64,000 nucleotides of DNA, taken from assembly GCF_014837155.1 (NCBI RefSeq), contig NZ_JACYHA010000017.1, positions 24,275 through 88,274 of the forward strand. The letters are read 5' to 3'. The stretch comes from Litchfieldia stipae (GTDB taxonomy: Bacteria; Bacillota; Bacilli; Bacillales; Bacillaceae_L). The position numbers and the translations under genes are program-made. Below are positions 22,236 to 30,873 of this stretch, one piece after another. The first letter of the stretch is position 1. Each line of letters starts with the position of its first letter. Below the pieces are notes generated by a model. The model worked only from the letters and a program-made list of their open reading frames with translations, had not been told where the DNA came from and did no database searches.

Positions 22236-22264
22236 CAATCAAAAACATTCAATTTCAATCAAAA
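22236..22264 (-). promoter_or_regulatory. Ten-base periodic operator-like repeats before fruK
   Basis: CAATCAAAAA, CATTCAATTT and CAATCAAAAT follow one another exactly every 10 bp, 34 bp before the start codon. DeoR-type repressors of sugar phosphate genes often bind such face-repeated T/A-rich motifs. No regulator gene is adjacent. Confidence 0.5.
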
Positions 22265-22328
22265 TACTCCATTAATTATAAACGATATACAGGACACGTC
22301 AACTAATTCAACAAAATTTTATAAGATA

Positions 22329-22940
22329 CTACTCTTTATTCATCTCATACAATTTTTTAGCTTGATAGCCAAACACTATATTTAAAATTAACATTACTGG
22401 AATGAATAGCCATATAAAACTTCTAAATAGGACAAATGGAGTCTCGAATAAGAAGGCTCCCCAGAAGGAGATCCCCTTCATTTCCCATAAACCAGGTGTA
22501 TAAAATAACTCCTTTGGATGTAACAATGCATTAACATCAATTACATCTGTGGTTAAAAGTGCTACAAATATGGGGATAAAGCAAATGGTTGTTTCTGTAA
22601 ACATATCAGATAGCCGTTTATATTTCCCAGCTTTTGAGAGCTTATCAGAGAAAATATCTTCCTCCATAGCATCATTCAACTTTTGAAAATATTGTGTTCC
22701 AGAGTTCTTTGAACCTGCAATATGCTTCCAGCCACTGTCTTCAAACAGTGTGCAATAGTCTATGAAGTCCTCTTGTTTTTTAAACTTTCTATAATCAATT
22801 TTAATCTTGGCATCCTCTGGATCCGTTAATAGAAATTTGTATCCAAACGTTCGATCCTTTAATTGATAGCCTTTTTTCGCCATTTCCTCTAGCCACTTTT
22901 CCTCTTTATCAAAATCTAGGAAAAATTTAAATTTCCTCAT
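22329..22940 (-). CDS. DUF2812-family membrane protein, partner of PadR
   Basis: A 203-residue protein with an N-terminal cytoplasmic DUF2812 domain (KFFLDFDKEEKWLEEMAKKGYQL, then YRKFK and CTLFEDSGWKHIAGS, about 1-90) and two or three membrane helices in the second half. Such proteins are regularly encoded beside PadR regulators. Start codons of the pair lie in the same direction with 14 bp between genes, so they form an operon controlled by the palindrome cluster at 23304-23351. Function is unknown; a role in membrane stress or signalling is usually assumed. Confidence 0.85.
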   Translation of the reverse strand: MRKFKFFLDFDKEEKWLEEMAKKGYQLKDRTFGYKFLLTDPEDAKIKIDYRKFKKQEDFIDYCTLFEDSGWKHIAGSKNSGTQYFQKLNDAMEEDIFSDKLSKAGKYKRLSDMFTETTICFIPIFVALLTTDVIDVNALLHPKELFYTPGLWEMKGISFWGAFLFETPFVLFRSFIWLFIPVMLILNIVFGYQAKKLYEMNKE

Positions 22941-22954
22941 TGTACCACCCCTTA

Positions 22955-23269
22955 TTATTGCTCAAATACGTTTTTAGTTATGCTAATCATATGCTTCATT
23001 CGTTCAAAGTCTAATCGTAGAACATCCTTGCCTTTTTCAGTAATCACATATGTTTTTCGTCGCTTATCATCACTCTTAACTGCTTGAATTAATTGGTGTT
23101 TTAACAAATTCTCAATCGCACCGTAAAGTGTTCCTGCTGCTATCTTTACCTGATGATCACTTAATTCCTCTACTTTTTGCATCATTAAGTAACCGTGCGC
23201 TGGTTCTATTAGTGATAAAAGAATGTAGTATGTCGTTTCAGTTAATGGTAAATTCTTATCTCGATTCAT
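22955..23269 (-). CDS. PadR-family transcriptional regulator (with DUF2812)
   Basis: A 104-residue winged-helix PadR regulator. The core LTETTYYILLSLIEPAHGYLM and the recognition region IAAGTLYGAIENLLKHQLIQ followed by the wing DDKRRKTYVITEKGKDVL match the family, which binds TA-rich palindromes and usually represses its own operon. GGAGG precedes the ATG with ideal spacing. The next gene is the DUF2812 membrane protein. Confidence 0.9.
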   Translation of the reverse strand: MNRDKNLPLTETTYYILLSLIEPAHGYLMMQKVEELSDHQVKIAAGTLYGAIENLLKHQLIQAVKSDDKRRKTYVITEKGKDVLRLDFERMKHMISITKNVFEQ

Positions 23270-23303
23270 TTGATTCCTCCGAGTACCTATTATTATAAAG
23301 GTA

Positions 23304-23351
23304 AACTATATAGTTCAACTATACAGTTACATTTTATACAGTTTAACTGTA
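23304..23351. promoter_or_regulatory. Triple palindrome, probable PadR operator
   Basis: Three inverted repeats stand in line: AACTATATAGTT (23304-23315), AACTATACAGTT (23317-23328) and TACAGTTTAACTGTA (23337-23351). They lie 35 to 82 bp upstream of the PadR start. Confidence 0.75.
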
Positions 23352-23372
23352 TATGTCAATTGAGTGAACTAA

Positions 23373-23400
23373 AAAAGGCAGCGATTTCCGCTACCTTTTT
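23373..23400 (-). terminator. Terminator of the nucleotidyltransferase gene
   Basis: AAAGG-AGCG and CGCT-CCTTTTT pair around ATTT, with T-runs on both strands; it lies 10 bp after the stop. Confidence 0.7.
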
Positions 23401-23409
23401 ATTATTTAT

Positions 23410-24243
23410 TTATAATGCCATACTCAGTATTCCTTCAACCACATTTAGATTTTCATCTAATTCTAATTTAGTGCATAAGCTATTATGCACTTTCAGAAAC
23501 TCAGGTATAATACTTCTCATTACATTAAAAATGTCCTCAGGTTCTCTGGTACTATGCCAACGTTTAAGTAGAACAAGTTGCCATTCAACTAATTTACTTC
23601 TATCCCCTTCAAACTTTGCCCAATCTCCGAACGTATTTGGTTGAATTCCTGCATCCATATACCAACCAGTGACCATTGAAAGTCGTAAGTTATCTAGGCA
23701 TTGTAGAGCATAATATATCTCATTTCTCATAATCCTTCGATAAGCTTCGTGTACATATGCAAAAAACTTCGCTCTCCAAATCTCAACTTCTGTAACAGTT
23801 GGAGAGTAGGATAACTTCATAGATTTTTCTAGAATATCTTTCAGAAAATCTTTGGTATCCCTGACAATGTTTATATTTTGGAACCAGACTGAAGGTTCAA
23901 TATCTATCGTTTTATAATAAAAACTATCAATTTTAATGAACGTGTTATAATGAGCGATACTATAAGTTGCCCATGGAAAATCTTCAAAAAACAAAACTTC
24001 GCCCCAATTTGTAGCTCTTTGTTTTTTATTCAACCTATATTCTTCGAAAACATCGTCTCTGACAACTATGCGGAGATCAATATCTGAATACAAGTCAGTA
24101 TTTTTATTTCCCAGTGAACCTCCATAAAATACACCTAAAATATTTTTATCGTCCAATAAATCTTTTTCAATTTCTATCAATAAATCCTCACGATGTTTTG
24201 GTATGTCTAAATCTCTATCCTTATGTTTACTTTCTAATCCCAC
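23410..24243 (-). CDS. Nucleotidyltransferase-domain protein
   Basis: A 277-residue protein with an N-terminal polymerase-beta-type nucleotidyltransferase fold. The signature GGSLGNKNTDLYSDIDLRIVV (about residues 41-61) supplies the GS loop and the two metal-binding aspartates of DID. The rest is a helical substrate-binding domain. This layout resembles aminoglycoside adenylyltransferases and related stand-alone enzymes, but the sequence is not close enough to AadK or Ant families for me to name a substrate. GTG start with GGAG six bases upstream. It lies between two terminators as a single gene. Confidence 0.75.
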   Translation of the reverse strand: MGLESKHKDRDLDIPKHREDLLIEIEKDLLDDKNILGVFYGGSLGNKNTDLYSDIDLRIVVRDDVFEEYRLNKKQRATNWGEVLFFEDFPWATYSIAHYNTFIKIDSFYYKTIDIEPSVWFQNINIVRDTKDFLKDILEKSMKLSYSPTVTEVEIWRAKFFAYVHEAYRRIMRNEIYYALQCLDNLRLSMVTGWYMDAGIQPNTFGDWAKFEGDRSKLVEWQLVLLKRWHSTREPEDIFNVMRSIIPEFLKVHNSLCTKLELDENLNVVEGILSMAL

Positions 24244-24317
24244 ACATCTCCAACCAACTCCTTTTCTTTTAATAAATTATATCAATGGTTTCCAGCTACT
24301 TCATAATTCTCAAAAAA

Positions 24318-24350
24318 AAGAGACGAAATCTTAATAATTTCGTCTCTTTT
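24318..24350 (-). terminator. Terminator of the MFS gene
   Basis: AGAGACGAAAT and ATTTCGTCTCT form an 11-bp stem with flanking A and T runs. Confidence 0.85.
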
Positions 24351-24361
24351 TACCTATTAGT

Positions 24362-25615
24362 TTATTTCGCTGGCTCCGTAACAACTGACTTACCAGTTTC
24401 GAGTAGTACTTTGTTTCTACCTAAGAGTAAGGACAGGATGAACAATAGTATACCTGTTCCGATTAGAAGCCATTCTACTTCGATGACGTCTGCCAATGGT
24501 CCGAAAATTAGCATTCCGATTGGCATCATTGATGTTGAAATCATTCCAAACACACCGAAGATTCTTCCTAAGTAGCTTTCGTCTACTTTCTCTTGAATTA
24601 ACACAGTTGTTGGCGTATTAAAGATTGGCATCGCGAGACCAAATGCCGCCATGAAGACTAAATAAATCCAGAAAATCGGTACAACTCCTAAAGCAAATGT
24701 ACATAACCCCATTATAATACTTGCTAACGTCATTGTATGAATTTTATTATTAAATCCACCCCAAGCAGCAATGATTCCGCCTCCAGCCATCATTCCTATC
24801 GAGAAGGCAATTTCGATTGCTGGTAAACGCCAAACATCATCACCAAACGTACGCGTTACTTGAAGTGGTGTCAAAAAGGCAGCTGGTGCCATTAAGACGA
24901 AGAATACTCCAAAGAATAGGAATAACTGTTTCAAGAAGTTGTGATTCTTAATGTACACAACACCTTGCTTGAAATCATTGAAATAGCTTGTTGGTTGTTG
25001 ATCAGTTGCCGCTTTCTTATGCGCCATAATTTTCACAAACACTATTAACGTGAAGATAGCTATCGCTGCGGTCACTACATCGATAAAGAAAATGACTTCA
25101 AGAGTAGCTACATTCAATAAGCCTGCACTTACAATCGGTGCAACAAACATAATAATTGCTTGTATACTTCCGTTGATTCCATTCACTTTCGTTAGTTGTT
25201 CTTTTGGTACGATTTGCGGTAAGATCGCTCCTACTGCGGGAGTTTGGATTCCGGTTCCGATAGCTCTGACTGCTGCCATTAGGAATAATAGCCAAATTGC
25301 GTCATATCCAGTCATGAATACAATTGCAAGGATCAATGTTGCTAATGCAATTAAGCTATCGGCGATAATAATGAGATATTTTCGGTTATACCGATCCGCC
25401 CATACACCTGCAAACGGCGATAAAATAAAGGTAGGAATGAAACCACATATGATGAATATCGTCATCATCATTCCTGATTTTGTACTAAGAGTGATATGCC
25501 ACATGATTGCATATTGGACTAATGCCGAACCAAATAGCGATATCGTTTGACTGCTTAGAAATAGTATAATATTCTTCTTCCATTGTTCAAATCCACGTTC
25601 ATTTACTGAGTTCAT
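24362..25615 (-). CDS. MFS transporter, DHA3 (Mef-like) family
   Basis: A 417-residue, 12-helix major facilitator. The loop between helices 2 and 3 reads PFAGVWADRYNRK, the DHA3 form of the MFS signature, and the N-terminus (WKKNIILFLSSQTISLFGSALVQYAIMWHIT) is typical of Mef-type drug exporters. A proton-driven exporter of a macrolide or other hydrophobic compound is likely; the substrate is not determined. It lies next to a nucleotidyltransferase gene, and both families include antibiotic-resistance genes, but a terminator separates them. Confidence 0.85.
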   Translation of the reverse strand: MNSVNERGFEQWKKNIILFLSSQTISLFGSALVQYAIMWHITLSTKSGMMMTIFIICGFIPTFILSPFAGVWADRYNRKYLIIIADSLIALATLILAIVFMTGYDAIWLLFLMAAVRAIGTGIQTPAVGAILPQIVPKEQLTKVNGINGSIQAIIMFVAPIVSAGLLNVATLEVIFFIDVVTAAIAIFTLIVFVKIMAHKKAATDQQPTSYFNDFKQGVVYIKNHNFLKQLFLFFGVFFVLMAPAAFLTPLQVTRTFGDDVWRLPAIEIAFSIGMMAGGGIIAAWGGFNNKIHTMTLASIIMGLCTFALGVVPIFWIYLVFMAAFGLAMPIFNTPTTVLIQEKVDESYLGRIFGVFGMISTSMMPIGMLIFGPLADVIEVEWLLIGTGILLFILSLLLGRNKVLLETGKSVVTEPAK

Positions 25616-25697
25616 CTTCTCACGACCTTCTTTTTTCTTTAATTTTTAGATAAATAGCACATGAAATCCCCAGTAAATCAAGCACGTTCTTTTATTA

Positions 25698-25783
25698 TAG
25701 CTGTCCTCATATATAGTTGCTTCTACCCTCGCAGTCTGAATACACTCCGCGTCCTGTGGGGACTCACGACTCCCACGGGAGGG
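25698..25783. repeat. Internally deleted MITE-like copy
   Basis: A diverged left end (CTGTCCTCATATATAGTTGC) leads into GCAGTCTGAATACACTCCGCG and GTCCTGTGGGG, then jumps to CTCCCACGGGAG. Most of the middle and the right end are absent relative to 56088-56302. Confidence 0.75.
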
Positions 25784-26123
25784 TCGACACTATTACATAT
25801 GAATCAATTAACCTACATATAAAATAAAAAATCACAGACACCTGTCTTGTGATTTCCTGAGTAAACGTATGGAAAAAGAAAGGCAGACTGATCGCCTTTC
25901 TTCAATGTCATCTATATCCGAAATGAAGATTATTAAAAAAAGGACAGACTGATCCCGTTTACTCTGCCACAAAAACAGAGCCTTTGAACGTATTCAATTA
26001 CTGGTTCAAAGATACGAAACGTAGTCTAACTGATTGCATTTTTAATAACCCTCCTCTACCTAAAATCAGTCTAATTATAGATGGATATGTACTAAAAGTC
26101 AAAAGGATTTTCACCTTGACAAC
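25784..26123. other. Gene-free stretch with two small hairpins
   Basis: AAATCACA/TTGTGATTT (25828-25855) and AGAAAGGC/GCCTTTCT (25877-25901) are hairpins. A phrase near 25945-25985 (GACAGACTGATCCCGTTTACTCTGCC) weakly recalls the REP-like hairpins at 36-38 kb. No coding frame has a ribosome binding site. Confidence 0.5.
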
Positions 26124-26531
26124 TTAATTATCTTCTTTTGGTAAGTCAATTTGCCAAGACACGCCAAATTTATCATTCACCCAGCCAAATTTCTGACTAA
26201 ATCCATAATCCCCAAGCGGCATTAGCGCTACTCCACCTTCACCTAATTTTTCATACAGATGGTCAAGTTCCTCTTCTGAGTCACATGTAAGAAAGATTGA
26301 AATCGCAGGTGTAAAGTCAAATTTATGTTTGACGAAACTATCAAAAACCATGAAATTTTGTCCTTTTAATGTAAAAGTCGCATTCATGATCGTTCCTTCT
26401 TTTCCTTGCTCATTTGGACCGTAACGAGTAATACTTGTAATTTCTGAATCCTCAATGATTGATGTGTAAAAATTCATTGCTTCCTCAGCATTATAATCTT
26501 GAAACATTAAAAAGGTCGAAATCTTTTTCAA
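26124..26531 (-). CDS. PhnB-like VOC-fold protein
   Basis: A 135-residue vicinal-oxygen-chelate protein of the PhnB/3-demethylubiquinone methyltransferase-like group. It opens with ISTFLMFQDYNAEEAMNFYTSI and ends with FGWVNDKFGVSWQID, both typical. These proteins form dimers of paired beta-alpha-beta units; most have no known reaction. The start is TTG, with GGGAG about ten bases upstream, a little far. It stands alone, divergent from the PadR/HAAS pair. Confidence 0.8.
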   Translation of the reverse strand: MKKISTFLMFQDYNAEEAMNFYTSIIEDSEITSITRYGPNEQGKEGTIMNATFTLKGQNFMVFDSFVKHKFDFTPAISIFLTCDSEEELDHLYEKLGEGGVALMPLGDYGFSQKFGWVNDKFGVSWQIDLPKEDN

Positions 26532-26621
26532 AACGAGTCAACTCCCTTATTTTTATAACAGCTTGTTTTAAACATAACAGAATTTCTCATATTTAATCAA
26601 ATATCTTCATTGCTTTCATCA

Positions 26622-26676
26622 CACACATAGTGTATGATACATAGTATAAATCATATACTGTATAACACATAGTATC
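26622..26676. promoter_or_regulatory. Operator-like palindromes before the second PadR gene
   Basis: The stretch holds repeated ACATAGTGTAT/ACATAGTAT motifs and the inverted repeat AGTAT-N7-ATACT, just upstream of an AGAGGTG ribosome site. Autoregulation by the PadR product is expected. Confidence 0.5.
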
Positions 26677-26693
26677 CTAAAAGAGGTGAATAC

Positions 26694-27041
26694 ATGGGTA
26701 ATTTATTGCAATCATTATCAACAGAGCTTAGAAGAGGTACGTTAACACTCGCGGTTTTAAGTCAATTACGGACCCCACAATATGGCTATTCACTTGTTCA
26801 ATTATTAGAAGCATCAGGGATTACGATTGACCAAAGTACCTTATACCCATTGCTTCGTCGTTTAGAAAAACAAGAGTTGCTGACAAGCAGCTGGGACAAA
26901 TCTGAGAGCAGACCCCGCAAGTACTATGAACTTAGCGAATACGGGTTAGAGGTTTTTTCACAGCTAAAAAAGGAGTGGCTCGAGGACTCACAACGGCTCT
27001 ACAGCTTATTGAAGGGAGAGGAAGAAAATGAAACTGATTGA
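26694..27041 (+). CDS. PadR-family transcriptional regulator (with HAAS protein)
   Basis: A 115-residue PadR regulator. The winged helix spans RRGTLTLAVLSQLRTPQYGYSLVQLLE to STLYPLLRRLEKQELLTSSW, and the wing contains SRPRKYYELSEYGLEV. AGAGGTG precedes the ATG. The end of the gene overlaps the next start by 14 bp, so the two are translationally coupled. It differs clearly from the other PadR at 22955, which has another partner and another operator sequence. Confidence 0.9.
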   Translation: MGNLLQSLSTELRRGTLTLAVLSQLRTPQYGYSLVQLLEASGITIDQSTLYPLLRRLEKQELLTSSWDKSESRPRKYYELSEYGLEVFSQLKKEWLEDSQRLYSLLKGEEENETD

Positions 27042-28026
27042 GATTTACATTCATGAAGTGACTAGGAGATTGCCAGAAAAGAATCGGGATGACATCGCAC
27101 TTGAGTTAGAATCAACCATCGAGGATATGCTACCTGAGGATTACACGGAAACAGACGTAAAGTCGGTTCTTGAAAAACTAGGCAGTCCAGTAAAATTGGC
27201 TAGTAGCTATCGAGATCGTCCAATGCACCTTATTGGTCCACGTTATTTTGATGTTTATGTCTCTTTATTAAAAATGATTGTCCCGATTGCTGCAGTTGTA
27301 ACATTCATTGCGATGATTGGTGAGTATTTTATTGGGTATCAAGGTGAAGAAGCGTTAATCAATGTTATTCTAGACATTGTTGGCTTCGGTATTTGGAGAA
27401 TCATTGATGTGTCGATCCAGACATTCTTTTGGTTCACACTTGTATTTGCAATCATAGAACGAGTGGATAAAAGAACAGATGACCAACCATTGACCACAAG
27501 TCTTTCAAAGTGGACGCCAGATGATTTAAAACAGATCGCTTATATCCCTAAGAAAAAAGCGATTTCCAAATTTGAGGTGTTTGGCGGTTTAATGTGGACT
27601 GCAATCTGGGTTACGCTCTATTTTTACGCAAATCAATTGCTAGGCATATATATTGGGCGAAACGAAGGCCTTGAATTTGTGATTCCAGCGCTTAACCAAG
27701 ATGTTTTATTACGATATTGGCCGGTTGTATTATTAGTTGCATGCTTAGAAATCGCCATCGCTCTTGTAAAACTAATCAAAGGACAATGGACGAAAAGATT
27801 GGCTACCTACAACACGGCCCTTCAGCTATTTTCAACCATCGTATTTACAATTATCATCGTAAATCCGAACATCTTCAATCATGAATTTATTACCTATCTG
27901 ACCAATTTATTTTCGATGAATGGTAATCCATTTAAAACATGGCTAGTTCTTACTATCATCATCTCATATATTATCACTGCAGCAATCAGTGTATATGATG
28001 GTTATCGCAAGGCGAATCTTCGATGA
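27028..28026 (+). CDS. HAAS-domain membrane protein, PadR partner
   Basis: A 332-residue protein. Residues 1-65 form the cytoplasmic HAAS-type helical domain (EIYIHEVTRRLPEKNRDDIALELESTI, then LEKLGSPVKLASSYRDRP). Six or so transmembrane helices follow. HAAS proteins are commonly coded right after a PadR regulator and are thought to carry signals across the membrane to it. The overlap with the PadR gene supports this pairing. The transported or sensed molecule is unknown. Confidence 0.85.
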   Translation: MKLIEIYIHEVTRRLPEKNRDDIALELESTIEDMLPEDYTETDVKSVLEKLGSPVKLASSYRDRPMHLIGPRYFDVYVSLLKMIVPIAAVVTFIAMIGEYFIGYQGEEALINVILDIVGFGIWRIIDVSIQTFFWFTLVFAIIERVDKRTDDQPLTTSLSKWTPDDLKQIAYIPKKKAISKFEVFGGLMWTAIWVTLYFYANQLLGIYIGRNEGLEFVIPALNQDVLLRYWPVVLLVACLEIAIALVKLIKGQWTKRLATYNTALQLFSTIVFTIIIVNPNIFNHEFITYLTNLFSMNGNPFKTWLVLTIIISYIITAAISVYDGYRKANLR

Positions 28027-28031
28027 CATAG

Positions 28032-28072
28032 CAAAAGATGTGAATCTCCGATCCGGTGACTCACATCTTTTG
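28032..28072. terminator. Bidirectional terminator after the HAAS gene
   Basis: CAAAAGATGTGA pairs with TCACATCTTTTG across 17 bases; it lies between two convergent genes. Confidence 0.85.
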
Positions 28073-28079
28073 ATTTATT

Positions 28080-28787
28080 TTAACATCTTACATATTTACG
28101 TTTGAAGCCAAGTTTTCCTCGGTCTACTTCTTTTTGGATTGTTTCTGAAGGGTTTAGCAAGCTAGGCTTTTTCTTTTCTCGTTTGACCTCTACAATGCCA
28201 ACTTCCTTAGCTGTTTCAACTGCTTTTTCATGCAAAGGTACATATGAAATTCCAACCGTGTATAGAAAATTATTCATCGATGCTTTCGTTCGTTCTGGTG
28301 CATCGTGTATGGTACTTTTCACTTGATCGAGCATTGTTGATATTTTACTTTCGGAGAATTCTTCATTTTTGCGATTCCCTAAAAGCCAGCAGTAACAGCT
28401 CCAGCCACCTGACATTCTAAGCTCGTCCCCGCTTGCAATCCATTTATCAGCAACTTCTTGCGCGATATCTGACTCTGATAGTGTAACTGCAACGACATAA
28501 TCAGACAGCATATAAAAGTAAGCACCATCCATCCAACGATCATAATCAGATTCAGTCATTCCCTTTGGATCGGCGATAATTCCTGCGAAATACATCGCAT
28601 CATAGTTACCTGTTGCATAAAGCTCTTCAGCTAAGTCTTGATTGATTTTGATTTTCTTAGCAATTGGCTTCATCGCACCTGTAGCCACTCCAAAAAGAGG
28701 CTCATGTGCCCCATTAGATATGTACATCTTTTTTGTTCGTTCCTTGCCGAGCGCTTCAAGCTCCTGCAACACTGTGTCAACATCCAT
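28080..28787 (-). CDS. DNA alkylation repair protein, AlkD-like
   Basis: A 235-residue all-helical HEAT-like repeat protein of the AlkD/AlkC DNA glycosylase superfamily. It contains FGVATGAMKPIAKKIKINQDLAEELY and YDRWMDGAYFYMLSDYVVAV in place of the usual WELVD-type segment of canonical AlkD. Because key residues vary, glycosylase activity is uncertain; related short proteins are annotated only as AlkD-fold. AAGGAAGTGG precedes the ATG. A single gene, convergent with the HAAS gene. Confidence 0.75.
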   Translation of the reverse strand: MDVDTVLQELEALGKERTKKMYISNGAHEPLFGVATGAMKPIAKKIKINQDLAEELYATGNYDAMYFAGIIADPKGMTESDYDRWMDGAYFYMLSDYVVAVTLSESDIAQEVADKWIASGDELRMSGGWSCYCWLLGNRKNEEFSESKISTMLDQVKSTIHDAPERTKASMNNFLYTVGISYVPLHEKAVETAKEVGIVEVKREKKKPSLLNPSETIQKEVDRGKLGFKRKYVRC

Positions 28788-28887
28788 GATTCCACTTCCT
28801 TCCTAATACCTTCATTCTGACCAATAAACAGTTCTTTCTTTCATATTACCATTATTCTTCATTCTAGTAATCCATCCCGACCAATAA

Positions 28888-28920
28888 AAAATAAGAGCCC
28901 TATCAATCAGGACTCTTATT
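28888..28920 (-). terminator. Terminator of the symporter gene
   Basis: AATAAGAGYCCT and AGGRCTCTTATT pair (one G-T) around a short loop, 14 bp after the stop. Confidence 0.85.
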
Positions 28921-28933
28921 TGAAGAAAACTAG

Positions 28934-30523
28934 TTATGAAGCTATTCCATAAGTTGAGAAGATTGTATAAACAATAATCATTGCAACGACTGCTGCAAGC
29001 CCCATTGGAAATAAGAGCTTCCATGGTGTTAAATCAACCGCTTTTACATCCTCTAACACAAATTCTGTATCTCGTGGTTTGAAGTAACCTATAACAAGCA
29101 TCAGAGTAACGCATACAACAAATAGGACCGCTAAAATGTGTAGGTAATGAATTCCACCATCCCAAACGATTTGCGTAAATCCATACACTCCAATGAATAC
29201 AATCAACGAAACCTTTGCAGCAATGGCTGGGACTCTCTTTGTTAAATAACCCATAAGGACAATTGTTAAGATTGGTACATTATAAAACCCATTAACCATT
29301 TGGAAATATTGGAAGAATCCTTCTGATGCAAATGCCAATAATGGTGCAACACACATCGCAAAAATCGCTAAGAAAATTCCTATCAGTTTCCCTTTTTTAA
29401 TCAACTCTTTATCAGTCGCTTTTGGATTAAAATATGGCTTATAAATATTTAATGTAAATAGTGTAACCGTTGAATTTAATACAGAGTTAAATGATGATAA
29501 AATCGCACCAAATAGGACCGCTGCAAAGAAACCAACTAATGGTGTAGGTAATACATGTGTAACAAGCATCGGATACGCATCTACTGATTTAAGACCTGAA
29601 CCAAAAATATTGAATGCGATAATTCCAGGTAAAATTAAGAATACTGGACCTAATAACTTTAAGAATGCTGCAATGATTAACCCCTTTTGACCTTCTTTTA
29701 AGTTTTTCGCTGCAAGCGCACGCTGCATAATATGCTGCGCTGTACCCCAATAAAACAAGTTAACTAATAGCATACCTGAGAACATTGTTCCAAATGGTAC
29801 TGGGTCAGATGGTCCACCAATTGCGTTTAGCTTTTCCGGCGTTTTTTCCATAATCACACCAAATCCCTCGATAGGATTACCGCTTCCTAGCACAGCTAAA
29901 CCTAAGATTGGAATTAATAAACCACCAATTAATAAACCAATTCCGTTAATCGAGTCAGAGATGGCTACTGCTTTTAATCCACCAACAATCGCATAAATCG
30001 AGCCAACGATCCCAATGGTCCATACAGTAATCCAAAGAGCTGCTGTTGGGCTTACTCCTAACATTTCTGGTACATTGAAGATACCACTTAAAGCAACCGC
30101 CCCTGTATAAAGGATTGGTGGTAATAAATTTAAGATAAATCCAAATAAAAACAGAATCGTAACAATTTGTTTGGTTCCGCTATCAAAACGTTTTTCTAAA
30201 AAATCTGGTATCGTTGTAATACCACCTTTTAAATATCTTGGTAAGAAATACAAGGCAACGATAACAAGTGCGATCGCTGAGCCAACTTCCCATCCCATTG
30301 ATGACATGTTATACGAATAGCCTTCTGCATTTAGTCCAATTAGCTGCTCAGTTGAAAGGTTGGTCAGCATCAATGAACCACCAATGACCCATCCTGTTAA
30401 GCTTCGTCCACCAAGGAAATATCCGTCCTGAGTTTCAAGATTTTCACCGCGAGTGGCACGATATGAGATAAATGCAACTAGCAGGGTAAAAAATATAAAT
30501 GATAGGATTGTAACTAGATTCAT
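28934..30523 (-). CDS. Sodium:solute symporter (SSS/SLC5), probable sugar transporter
   Basis: A 529-residue membrane protein with about 14 helices, of the SSS family. FLGGRSLTGWVIGGSLMLTNLSTEQLIGLNAEGY is the N-terminal sodium-site region characteristic of the sugar-type branch (vSGLT-like), and GGLKAVAISDSINGIGLLIGG matches the family's central region. The branch suggests galactose, glucose or another hexose as solute. It follows the three-gene sensor system on the same strand, 341 bp downstream and separated by hairpins, and is its obvious regulatory target. AAGGAG precedes the ATG. Confidence 0.9.
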   Translation of the reverse strand: MNLVTILSFIFFTLLVAFISYRATRGENLETQDGYFLGGRSLTGWVIGGSLMLTNLSTEQLIGLNAEGYSYNMSSMGWEVGSAIALVIVALYFLPRYLKGGITTIPDFLEKRFDSGTKQIVTILFLFGFILNLLPPILYTGAVALSGIFNVPEMLGVSPTAALWITVWTIGIVGSIYAIVGGLKAVAISDSINGIGLLIGGLLIPILGLAVLGSGNPIEGFGVIMEKTPEKLNAIGGPSDPVPFGTMFSGMLLVNLFYWGTAQHIMQRALAAKNLKEGQKGLIIAAFLKLLGPVFLILPGIIAFNIFGSGLKSVDAYPMLVTHVLPTPLVGFFAAVLFGAILSSFNSVLNSTVTLFTLNIYKPYFNPKATDKELIKKGKLIGIFLAIFAMCVAPLLAFASEGFFQYFQMVNGFYNVPILTIVLMGYLTKRVPAIAAKVSLIVFIGVYGFTQIVWDGGIHYLHILAVLFVVCVTLMLVIGYFKPRDTEFVLEDVKAVDLTPWKLLFPMGLAAVVAMIIVYTIFSTYGIAS

Positions 30524-30703
30524 GATGTTTCTCCTTCTTAATGTATGATTTTTTATAATAAGTAATTAGAACAATACAGTTGAATATCTTACAAACTATG
30601 AACTTATGTTTTTCACACTAACGCTGAAAAAGATTCATTACAAAACCTACTTAGCACCTCCAAAGTCTTATTGATAACCTTTTCAAAGAATGGTTGCGTA
30701 TTC

Positions 30704-30786
30704 AAAATGATCTATCATTTTGCCTTCCAAAAACTTGATAATTTCAATTTATCATAAATTAAACAAGGTGGAATCGCTTCCACCTT
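30704..30786. promoter_or_regulatory. Two inverted repeats upstream of the symporter gene
   Basis: AAAATGAT-CT-ATCATTTT (30704-30721) and AAGGTGGAA-TCGC-TTCCACCTT (30765-30786) are perfect inverted repeats. They could be binding sites for the neighbouring response regulator or hairpins in the transcript. The rest of 30524-30864 shows no gene. Confidence 0.45.
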
Positions 30787-30837
30787 CACATTCTTGTCAA
30801 ATATCTGGACATTTTTGTCATGTGTTCAAATCATAAA

Positions 30838-30873
30838 AAAAAGAAGTAACGACATTCAGCTTCGTTACTTCTT
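30838..30873 (-). terminator. Terminator of the sensor operon
   Basis: On the minus strand AAGAAGTAACGA, beginning in the last codons of the regulator, pairs with TCGTTACTTCTT and is followed by eight T. Confidence 0.85.

Noticed and set aside
25050..25550. 166-residue plus-strand frame inside the MFS gene
   Set aside because: Antisense shadow of a well-supported transporter; no start signals.
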